Shown: positions 23,745 to 29,403 of the stretch, in pieces
How the letters are laid out: the number at the start of each line of letters is the position of its first letter
Numbering within the stretch: position 1 is the first letter of the stretch
NCBI GenBank assembly: GCA_043818555.1
Contig: JBDRFP010000004.1
Location: 1-29,403 of the forward strand
Length of the DNA stretch: 29,403 bases
Source of the DNA: JAUYIW01 sp043818555
GTDB taxonomy: Bacteria > Patescibacteriota > Patescibacteriia > UBA9934
Direction: 5' to 3'
Program-made: the position numbers and the translations under genes
Notes under the pieces: generated by a model
Database searches by the model: none
The model's input: the letters and a program-made list of their open reading frames with translations, nothing else
What the model was told of the DNA's origin: nothing

Positions 23745-23860
23745 ATGACCAATTCACAAGTAACCAATTCCCAATTAATTCCCAATCACCAATCCCTAGT
23801 TGATCATTGCGCATTGGATATTCATTGATCATTGGTTGTTTGGCCATTGGTCATTTATTC
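23745..23860. repeat. Heptad array forming a long imperfect foldback
   Basis: The left half has units such as TGACCAA, ATTCCCA and ATCACCA. The right half has their complements (GATCATTGG, TTTGGCCATTGG, TCATT). The centre is near 23805. It occupies the divergent intergenic region between the VanZ-like promoter and the lipoprotein promoter. Confidence 0.8.
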
Positions 23861-23869
23861 ACATTCAGC

Positions 23870-23898
23870 TTGACAAAAGGCGCTAATTAAGCTAGTCT
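23870..23898 (+). promoter_or_regulatory. Promoter of the lipoprotein gene
   Basis: A perfect TTGACA (23870-23875), 17 nt, and TAGTCT (23893-23898). The leader is about 39 nt and contains AAGGAG seven bases before the ATG. Confidence 0.8.
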
Positions 23899-23943
23899 AA
23901 ACGGTCTAGTTCTTTACACTCGAAAACTTCAAAAGGAGAAGAA

Positions 23944-25824
23944 ATGTCCAGATTCTTCATAATTCTTGCGGTCGTTCTGGCCGCGTGTGATGGTGCTGAG
24001 GTGGAAAATCCGGCACGGTGTGATCAGGAAATGATCAACTGGCCTAGCGAAAATGTGGCGCACGGTCTGTGGCGTTATAGCGACGGATCGGCCTACATGT
24101 GGATCGTTCGCGGCGTGGTCGATGACGATGACGGCTTGTGCGTTCGGGCTGGCGATGACTTTGCCGGAGACCTGGTGCCAATGGCGTGTCTGACTCCGCT
24201 CGCGGGCGAGCAAGAATCTACGGATGAGTGCCCTGCGCGTGAGTGCCTGTACGATGCCAAGACGCTGTTCCCATGCCCCGAACCCGAAGCGCTTGTCAAA
24301 GACACTGACGCCGGTTACGACGACGGCGTAGAGCAAGCCGAAGACAAGCCTGTGGCTCGTCGCAAGGATAATCCTGTCCCCAAGGTCAAACCCGGCTCGG
24401 TCAAACAAGCTGAAGCAGAAGCCGACAGGGCCGAAGAGGAAGCTCGAAGGGCCAAGAAGGCAATGGAACAAGCCGAACTGGCTGCTGAGCAGGCTCGCAA
24501 TGCTTCGGATGCCGAGAAGGCTCGAATCGAAGCTGAGCGTGTTCGCAAGGAACAAGAGTTTCTGGATGCCAAGAAGCGAGCTGACCTGGAACGGGTAGAA
24601 GCAGCTGAAGCCAGGAAGGCCCAGATGAAGGATGAGGATGAAGAGAAGGCGCGGCAAGAGGCCGAAGCTGAAGCTGTCAAACAGGCGCAGGCTGAAGAAG
24701 CTCGTCGGATCGCCGAGGAGGCTCTCAAGAGGGCTGAGGCTGAAGCCGCAAAGCTGAAAGCTGAAGCTTCCAAGAAGGCCCGACAAGAAGTCGAGGAACA
24801 GGCAAAGCTCGACGCAGAAGCGGCAGAGAAAGCCCGGACCGAAGCCGAGGAAGCCAAGCGCGCTGCCGAACTCGCAGAGCTCGAAGCGCTGGAAGGCCCA
24901 ATCGTTGATGACGTCCCGCCGGATCCGGTGAAACCGGTTCCGCAAGGTCTCACGCCATTCAATGGCCACAAGACTGCTGACATCGTGCTCAATGGCAAGG
25001 CGCAAACGTACGTCTTGATTCCCTCAGGTGGGTCGGTGACCTACAAGCTCAATGGACCCGCAACTCTTACTATAGAGGCGCGGAATCGATACCATGGCGC
25101 CGGTTATGCCACCGAGGAAGCCTTGGTTGTTCCAAGCGTGAACGGCGAGAAGCAGAAGGAAATGCACTTCCGCAAGGCAGCGCAGATTGGAGCGGACATT
25201 ACCAACCCTGTTGGCGGTGTCGCGTCGCTTCTGGCAACATTCACCATGCAACTCGACGCTGATGCCTCGGTGTTTACCATGACAGTCCCGGCAGGGTCAC
25301 CAATGGTACTCGTCAGGGTGAACCAGATCAGCACTGCTACGATTAGCAAGCCCGAGCCTGCAAAACCTGCGACCAAGCCGACTACGGCGTCTGAGCCCGT
25401 GACAACATCGGAAGTGCCGCCGTACGCAACCATGACGCCGGCACCGGGCAAAAGAGTGATTGTGCCGCCTTACAAAGGCGACTGGCCAACGGACGCCGGT
25501 ACCAGATCGTTCAGCATGTACTCAAGGCATGTAAACGAACTGGTGGCGCAACAGAACCCGAATGTTGATGCCTGCTACTTCAACATTGACGATTCGTCTG
25601 ATCTGGAAGGTCGCATGGTAGTGCGGATCGTCATTCGAGACGGAGGCACTAGCACAGATGTCGATGTTCCCTACTCTAGCGTAGCTCACCCTGAACTCAA
25701 GGCGTGCTTTGAAGCCACTTTCATGGTAGTTGACTTCTCAGACCCAAGCGGAATGTACTTCCCGAAACACACGGTGTATGTACCAATCCAGTTTGCGCCC
25801 AATACCCCACCGTCGTTCTACTAG
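23944..25824 (+). CDS. TolA/TonB-like lipoprotein with coiled coil and AgmX/PglI-like C-terminus
   Basis: A 626-residue exported protein. Residues 1-15 form a lipoprotein signal (FFIILAVVLAAC, lipobox LAAC, Cys15). A Cys-containing globular part follows to ~115, then an acidic linker, then an Ala/Glu/Lys/Arg-rich coiled coil at about 155-317 of the TolA type (repeated EAEADRAEEEARRA-like units). A beta-rich domain comes next (KTADIVLNGKAQTYVLIPSG onwards), then a Pro/Thr linker. The C-terminal domain, with VDACYFNI, LEGRMVVRIVIRDGG, LKACFEATF and VYVPIQF, resembles the TonB-like AgmX/PglI C-terminal domain known from Myxococcota. Its strong Shine-Dalgarno, consensus promoter, strong terminator and higher G+C codon use differ from neighbouring genes and suggest horizontal acquisition. 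Partner and function are unknown. Confidence 0.75.
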   Translation: MSRFFIILAVVLAACDGAEVENPARCDQEMINWPSENVAHGLWRYSDGSAYMWIVRGVVDDDDGLCVRAGDDFAGDLVPMACLTPLAGEQESTDECPARECLYDAKTLFPCPEPEALVKDTDAGYDDGVEQAEDKPVARRKDNPVPKVKPGSVKQAEAEADRAEEEARRAKKAMEQAELAAEQARNASDAEKARIEAERVRKEQEFLDAKKRADLERVEAAEARKAQMKDEDEEKARQEAEAEAVKQAQAEEARRIAEEALKRAEAEAAKLKAEASKKARQEVEEQAKLDAEAAEKARTEAEEAKRAAELAELEALEGPIVDDVPPDPVKPVPQGLTPFNGHKTADIVLNGKAQTYVLIPSGGSVTYKLNGPATLTIEARNRYHGAGYATEEALVVPSVNGEKQKEMHFRKAAQIGADITNPVGGVASLLATFTMQLDADASVFTMTVPAGSPMVLVRVNQISTATISKPEPAKPATKPTTASEPVTTSEVPPYATMTPAPGKRVIVPPYKGDWPTDAGTRSFSMYSRHVNELVAQQNPNVDACYFNIDDSSDLEGRMVVRIVIRDGGTSTDVDVPYSSVAHPELKACFEATFMVVDFSDPSGMYFPKHTVYVPIQFAPNTPPSFY

Positions 25825-25836
25825 AACGGCGACTCG

Positions 25837-25870
25837 CCCCTGTACCGATTTCGATCGGTGCGGGGGTTTA
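25837..25870 (+). terminator. Strong rho-independent terminator after the lipoprotein gene
   Basis: A 12-bp stem (CCCCTGTACCGA with TCGGTGCGGGGG, including two G-U pairs) around the loop TTTCGA, followed by a short T-containing tail. It lies 12 nt after the stop. Confidence 0.9.
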
Positions 25871-25876
25871 TAATTT

Positions 25877-25960
25877 GTTACAGATTTACGAACTATACAG
25901 ACTTACAGACCGACAAGCGCAATCAGTTTGTAGGTTCGTACAGTCTGTAGGTCTGTAACG
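25877..25960. repeat. Inverted pair of the 34-36 nt dispersed repeat (copies 3 and 3')
   Basis: The plus copy at 25926-25960 ends GTCTGTAACG. An inverted copy at 25877-25911 begins GTTACAGATTTACG. They face each other across a 14-nt loop and can form a long imperfect hairpin. It lies between the lipoprotein terminator and the clpB promoter. Confidence 0.8.
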
Positions 25961-25966
25961 GTTTTC

Positions 25967-25995
25967 TTGACAACTCACACTTAGCAGTCTAAAAT
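25967..25995 (+). promoter_or_regulatory. Consensus sigma70 promoter of clpB
   Basis: TTGACA (25967-25972), exactly 17 nt, and TAAAAT (25990-25995). This is the closest to consensus in the window. The -10 lies in the spacer of the CIRCE operator. The predicted start near 26002 leaves a 140-nt leader. Confidence 0.92.
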
Positions 25996-26007
25996 GCAGA
26001 GTGCTAA
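25981..26007. promoter_or_regulatory. CIRCE operator (HrcA binding site)
   Basis: TTAGCAGTC, nine bases, then GAGTGCTAA. This matches the CIRCE consensus (TTAGCACTC-N9-GAGTGCTAA) at 17 of 18 arm positions. It overlaps the clpB promoter, so HrcA would repress clpB in the absence of heat stress (established for CIRCE). hrcA is not in this window. Confidence 0.93.
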
Positions 26008-26141
26008 TTTGTTAAGCGAGTGTATCGTGGCTGATGAGATATTTATGAAACACGAGGATCGAAGTAAGCCGTACTTAGATGTTCGGTGTCGAGCACCGCA
26101 GTGTTAAATAAATATATCGTAGCCACAATAACGAGCGGCGT
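26008..26141 (+). promoter_or_regulatory. Long structured 5' leader of clpB
   Basis: The leader can form three consecutive hairpins: TCGTG/CACGA (26025-26029 with 26051-26055), AAGTA/TACTT (26062-26066 with 26072-26076) and CGGTG/CACCG (26084-26088 with 26094-26098). The Shine-Dalgarno candidate before the ATG is weak (GAGCGG). A role in thermal or translational control is possible, but only the stems are seen. Confidence 0.4.
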
Positions 26142-28781
26142 ATGATCCCAAACAACTTCACATCAAAATCACAAGAAGCAATCCAATTTGCCCAAATGAC
26201 CGCAAACGAAAACGGTCAGCAGGGCGTGGAGCCAATCCACCTCGCTTCAGCGCTACTTGCACAGCAGGACGGCATTGTAGTCACCGTGCTTCAGAAAATG
26301 GATATCAATATCCCAAACCTACGCGCGAACATCGATCAAATCCTCGACAACCTGCCAAAGCAACAAGGCTTTGCACAGGGCGGTATTGGCCAGGTACTAC
26401 TCTCCCCAACGCTCGCTCGCGTGCTCCAGGTTGCTGGCAAAAAGGCCAAACAATTTGGAGATGAATTTATTTCTACCGAGCACTTGCTCCTGGGCCTCAT
26501 TGCCGACAAAAACGTTGGCCAGCTTTTATTCAGACATCAAATCACAGAAGACAGGATCAACCAGGTTTTAAAAGAAGTTCGAGGAAACCAAAAAATTGAT
26601 TCCGCTGACCCGGAAAACAAGTTTCAGGCTTTGGAAAAATACAGCATTAACCTTACCGACCTGGCTCGTGAAGGAAAGCTTGACCCGATTATTGGTCGTG
26701 ATGAAGAGATCCGCCGCGTAATGCAAATTCTTGTAAGACGAACCAAAAATAATCCAGTGCTGGTTGGCGACGCCGGAGTTGGGAAAACGGCAATCGCGGA
26801 AGGCTTGGCACAGCGAATTGCTGCCGGTGATGTACCGGAAATGCTTATGAACCGCGAACTGGTTTCGCTCGATCTTGGCGCGCTCGTGGCAGGCACTAAA
26901 TTCCGCGGTGAGTTTGAGGAACGGCTTAAGTCAGTCATTCGCGAAGTGGAAAAGTCAGACGGCAAGATTATCTTATTCATCGATGAGCTTCATACTCTGG
27001 TTGGCGCCGGCAAGGGCGACGATTCGCCGCTCGATGCTTCAAACATGTTAAAGCCAGCTCTTGCTCGCGGAGAAATGCGCGTGATTGGCGCTACTACAAC
27101 CAAGGAGTACCAAAAGCATGTTGAAAAAGATGCAGCGCTTGAACGCCGATTCCAACCGGTTATGGTTGAGGAGCCTAGCGTGGATGACACTATTGCAATC
27201 TTGCGTGGCATTAAAGAAAAGTATGAAATCCACCACGGGGTGAGGATTAGCGACGCCGCGATTGTGTCTGCTTCTCATTTATCTGACCGCTACATTACGG
27301 AGAGAAACTTGCCCGACAAGGCAATCGATTTAATTGACGAAGCTGCTGCGGCTCTTAGAATGCAAATCGATTCTATGCCTGAGGAACTCGACAGGCTAAA
27401 GCGTGAGGAAATGCGGTTGGAGATTGAAAAGCAATCGCTTCTAAAGGAAGAAGATAAGACGTCAAAAGATAGACTGGAAGAAATTGAAAAATCTTTAGCT
27501 GACTCAAAAGAGCAATCCGGTGATTTGGAATTGCGTTGGAAAAATGAAAAAGACATAATTCGCCGCATTCAGGATATTACAAACGAAATTGATAAGCTTG
27601 CCAATCAAGCAGACATTGAAGAGCGCAAAGGTGATCTTCAAAAGGTTGCGGAGATTCGCTACGGCACTATTCCGGCAAAACGTGACGATTTGATTTCCGC
27701 TCAGCAGGAACTCAAGAAGTTCCAGGCTGAACGCGGGCTTTTGAAGGAAGAGATTTCAGAAGAGGAAATCGCCACAGTGGTTAGTCGATGGACACGCATT
27801 CCGCTGTCGAAAATGCTCGAAAGCGAAATGACCAAGCTTGCTAAAATGGAAGATAATTTACGCGAGCGCGTAGTTGGCCAGGATGAGGCGATCCGCGCGG
27901 TGAGCAACGCGCTGCGCCGATCGCGGGCCGGGATTTCCGAAGAGCGCCGGCCTATTGGATCGTTCATTTTCCTTGGTCCAACCGGTGTCGGTAAAACCGA
28001 ACTTGGGAAAGCCTTGGCTGAGTTTATGTTCAACGAGGAGGATGCGCTGGTGCGGGTGGATATGAGCGAGTACATGGAAAAACATGCTGTGAGCAAAATT
28101 ATCGGGTCGCCTCCGGGCTATGTTGGCTACGATGAAGCCGGGCAATTGACTGAGCAGATTCGTCGCAGGCCTTACTCGGTTGTGCTGTTTGACGAGATTG
28201 AAAAGGCTCATCCGGATGTATTTAATATTCTGCTGCAGATTCTGGATGATGGTCATATTACCGATTCCAAGGGTCGTAAAGTCAACTTCAAGAACACGGT
28301 GATTATTATGACCTCAAACATTGGGTCTGATACGATTTTGAATTCCGGCAAGTCCGGAAGCATTGGGTTCAGTGGCGAAGTGATCGATACAGAAGCCGAC
28401 ACTAAGCGACGCGTTATTGAGCGGATGAAAGAACGATTTAGGCCAGAGTTCTTAAACCGAGTTGATGATGTGATTTTCTTCCATGCTTTAAGTGAGGAAA
28501 ACATTGCTGATATTGTTGAGTTGCAGCTTGGCGAGGTTTCAGAGAGGCTAATGAAGCAAAGGGAGATCCGCTTGGAAGTAACCGACGCGGCGCGCAAGCA
28601 CTTGGCGGAAAAAGGGTTCGACCCTCAGTTTGGCGCAAGACCGCTTAAGCGAATTATCCAGAACTTGATTCTCGATCCGCTGGCGTTAAAAATCGTTTCA
28701 AGCGAAATTCCGGAAGAGGCCACAGTAAAGATTGACGTAGCTGACGACAAGATCGTGATATCGACAAGCGAGAGTTCATAG
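26142..28781 (+). CDS. clpB: Chaperone ClpB (disaggregase)
   Basis: Hexameric AAA+ protein disaggregase (879 residues, normal size). The Clp N-domain spans about residues 1-145, and NBD1 has Walker A GDAGVGKTAIAE and Walker B ILFIDELHTLVGAG. The coiled-coil M-domain runs about 410-525 (Glu/Lys-rich, with KNEKDIIRRIQDITNEIDKL). NBD2 has Walker A GPTGVGKTELGKAL, SEYMEKHAVSKIIGSPPGYVGY and Walker B VVLFDEIEKAH. The M-domain distinguishes ClpB from ClpA and ClpC. Expression should be heat-inducible through the CIRCE-overlapped promoter. The final two serine codons and the TAG stop are part of a heptad repeat. dnaK is not nearby, so clpB is a free-standing HrcA target. Confidence 0.98.
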   Translation: MIPNNFTSKSQEAIQFAQMTANENGQQGVEPIHLASALLAQQDGIVVTVLQKMDINIPNLRANIDQILDNLPKQQGFAQGGIGQVLLSPTLARVLQVAGKKAKQFGDEFISTEHLLLGLIADKNVGQLLFRHQITEDRINQVLKEVRGNQKIDSADPENKFQALEKYSINLTDLAREGKLDPIIGRDEEIRRVMQILVRRTKNNPVLVGDAGVGKTAIAEGLAQRIAAGDVPEMLMNRELVSLDLGALVAGTKFRGEFEERLKSVIREVEKSDGKIILFIDELHTLVGAGKGDDSPLDASNMLKPALARGEMRVIGATTTKEYQKHVEKDAALERRFQPVMVEEPSVDDTIAILRGIKEKYEIHHGVRISDAAIVSASHLSDRYITERNLPDKAIDLIDEAAAALRMQIDSMPEELDRLKREEMRLEIEKQSLLKEEDKTSKDRLEEIEKSLADSKEQSGDLELRWKNEKDIIRRIQDITNEIDKLANQADIEERKGDLQKVAEIRYGTIPAKRDDLISAQQELKKFQAERGLLKEEISEEEIATVVSRWTRIPLSKMLESEMTKLAKMEDNLRERVVGQDEAIRAVSNALRRSRAGISEERRPIGSFIFLGPTGVGKTELGKALAEFMFNEEDALVRVDMSEYMEKHAVSKIIGSPPGYVGYDEAGQLTEQIRRRPYSVVLFDEIEKAHPDVFNILLQILDDGHITDSKGRKVNFKNTVIIMTSNIGSDTILNSGKSGSIGFSGEVIDTEADTKRRVIERMKERFRPEFLNRVDDVIFFHALSEENIADIVELQLGEVSERLMKQREIRLEVTDAARKHLAEKGFDPQFGARPLKRIIQNLILDPLALKIVSSEIPEEATVKIDVADDKIVISTSESS

Positions 28782-28800
28782 TTCACAGTTGACAGTTGAT
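28773..28800 (+). repeat. Four-heptad array containing the clpB stop codon
   Basis: Four contiguous, in-register heptads of the form AGTTSAN start inside the clpB reading frame (Ser-Ser-stop), include the TAG at 28779-28781 and run 19 nt beyond it. The position, register and length parallel the lysS array at 14917-14944, but the unit sequence is different. Confidence 0.85.
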
Positions 28801-28806
28801 GACAAA

Positions 28807-28830
28807 AAGACGGGCTTTACAGCTCGTCTT
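28807..28830. terminator. Bidirectional terminator between clpB and the DUF5654 gene
   Basis: AAGACGGGC and GCTCGTCTT form a 9-bp stem (one G-U) with a TTTACA loop. The plus strand continues CTTTCTG. On the minus strand the stem is followed by TTT, so it can serve both convergent genes. Confidence 0.8.
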
Positions 28831-28831
28831 C

Positions 28832-28867
28832 TTTCTGTAGTTCTGTACATTCCGTAGTTCCGTAACG
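28832..28867 (+). repeat. 34-36 nt dispersed repeat (GTAGTTC family), copy 4
   Basis: Four units of about nine bases (TTTCTGTAG, TTCTGTACA, then two TTCCGTA-type units). It begins one base after the terminator stem and ends three bases before the stop of the convergent DUF5654 gene. Confidence 0.8.
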
Positions 28868-28870
28868 ACC

Positions 28871-29146
28871 TCACTTCTTCTTCGCCTCTTCTTCTGCCTT
28901 AAATAACTTTGCGACAACCATAGTCGCTATTACAACAAACAGTGTTACGGCAAGAGCGTACACAAACTTGGCAACCAAACCCTCTCCGTCGCCTGGGAAC
29001 ATTACATTTATCATTTCTTTAATTGCATCGTTCCAAGCAAGCCCAGCCACAAATCCTAGCCCGGCCAGAATATAAGTCGACACTTTAGTTCTAACAGTCT
29101 TTTTGACTTCGTTAGAACCGTTTTTTACATGTTTAAGCCATTTCAT
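28871..29146 (-). CDS. DUF5654 family small membrane protein
   Basis: A 91-residue protein with a basic N-terminus (KWLKHVKNGSNEVKKTVRTK), a first hydrophobic helix with the conserved-looking GLGFVAGLAWNDAIKE motif, a short linker and a second helix (FVYALAVTLFVVIATMVVAKLF), ending in KAEEEAKKK. The A-W-N-D-A-I motif and two-helix layout are typical of DUF5654, small proteins of unknown function found in Patescibacteria and archaea. No Shine-Dalgarno is seen. It is convergent with clpB. Confidence 0.8.
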   Translation of the reverse strand: MKWLKHVKNGSNEVKKTVRTKVSTYILAGLGFVAGLAWNDAIKEMINVMFPGDGEGLVAKFVYALAVTLFVVIATMVVAKLFKAEEEAKKK

Positions 29147-29160
29147 AATTATTATTGCCA

Positions 29161-29254
29161 GGACCCTACCGATGTACTGATTGCTACTGATATACCGATT
29201 AATTGCACGGCATGATCAGTAAATCGGTAACTATTGGTAAATCAGTAGGTCCCT
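29161..29254. repeat. Imperfect inverted array between the DUF5654 and MazG-like genes
   Basis: Left units TACTGATTGC and TACTGATATACCGAT face right units ATCAGTAAATCGGTA and TAAATCAGTAGG. The arms fold into a long imperfect hairpin. The array lies between two minus-strand genes, and related TTTACCGAT sequence continues into the stop codon of the MazG-like gene. Confidence 0.75.
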
Positions 29255-29260
29255 AGTCAT

Positions 29261-29403
29261 TTACCGATCGTCTCCGTTGCCGTGAAGGGTTCCGCGATCC
29301 ATTCGTGAATAAAGTCGTTCGATATTGAGTTCTGCAATCTCGTCGAGCGACAGCCCAAGTTCGGTTGCAAGTTGAGCGCAGTACCATAGCACATCGCCAA
29401 TCT
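29261..29403 (-). CDS. MazG-like nucleotide pyrophosphohydrolase, C-terminal part
   Basis: The frame is open at the window edge, so only the last 47 residues are visible. They read IGDVLWYCAQLATELGLSLD, then a helix with NIERLYSR and an ending RGTLHGNGDDR. The GDVLWY...LA segment and the R.RG..hGxGdxR ending fit the MazG-like all-alpha NTP pyrophosphohydrolases that hydrolyse nucleoside triphosphates. The N-terminal metal-binding ExxE part lies beyond the window. The stop is a TAA at 29261-29263. Confidence 0.8.
   Translation of the reverse strand, partial: IGDVLWYCAQLATELGLSLDEIAELNIERLYSRMDRGTLHGNGDDR

Noticed and set aside
24315..25005. Long minus-strand open frames opposite the lipoprotein gene
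   Set aside because: They are Ser/Ala/Leu-rich mirror translations of the coiled-coil codons, with no start signals; the plus-strand frame has promoter, signal peptide and terminator.
26025..26060. Hammerhead ribozyme in the clpB leader (CTGATGAG ... GAAAC)
   Set aside because: The two core boxes are present, but no helix II can form in the 8 nt between them and no third helix or UH cleavage site is in place.

Overview
The window looks like chromosomal sequence from a small-genome bacterium, most likely a member of the Patescibacteria (Candidate Phyla Radiation). The reasons are the compact housekeeping layout, a UvrD-like helicase fused to a RecB/AddB-type iron-sulfur nuclease followed by a DciA-like (DUF721) protein, a DUF5654 protein, large glycine-rich secreted proteins of unknown function, few Shine-Dalgarno sequences and several promoters that place the transcript start at or next to the ATG. 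UGA is used as a stop (helicase, mrdA, ftsQ), so the code 25 lineages are excluded. The exact phylum cannot be read from the sequence. No rRNA, tRNA, CRISPR array or transposase was seen.

Layout. 1-3.85 kb: a partial endonuclease III-like glycosylase, the helicase-nuclease and a DciA-like protein (DNA repair and replication). 3.86-7.14 kb: a 963-residue secreted glycine-rich protein and a small membrane protein. 7.2-11.6 kb: mreB-mreC-mreD-mrdA, the cell elongation operon. 11.6-12.9 kb: a gap with operator-like palindromes, a minus-strand membrane protein with its own promoter and terminator, and a 117-bp palindromic repeat. 12.9-18.76 kb: greA, lysS, a nucleotidyltransferase, serS, alr and ftsQ (translation and cell wall). 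18.76-19.63 kb: an 868-nt noncoding gap that may hold a structured RNA. 19.63-23.7 kb, minus strand: an M23 (EnvC-like) murein hydrolase with its own promoter, then the operon VanZ/DUF2238-like, WecG/TagA-like, gltX. 23.9-25.8 kb: a TolA/TonB-like lipoprotein gene that looks acquired. 26-28.8 kb: clpB behind a CIRCE-overlapped promoter. The window ends with minus-strand genes for a DUF5654 protein and a partial MazG-like pyrophosphohydrolase.

The most unusual property is the intergenic DNA. Nearly every gap longer than about 25 bp carries a short degenerate array, usually about four units of 7-9 nt, with a different unit at each locus, and often touching a stop codon. At lysS and clpB the array contains the stop codon itself. 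Several units recur as families: a 34-36 nt element in five copies, a nonamer element three times directly after stop codons, and a C-rich/G-rich palindrome twice that also supplies a Shine-Dalgarno sequence. Others form long imperfect hairpins. Together with a 67-nt direct repeat around ftsQ and a 13-bp inverted repeat bracketing a possible three-way-junction RNA, this noncoding layer is the best candidate here for an undescribed system.
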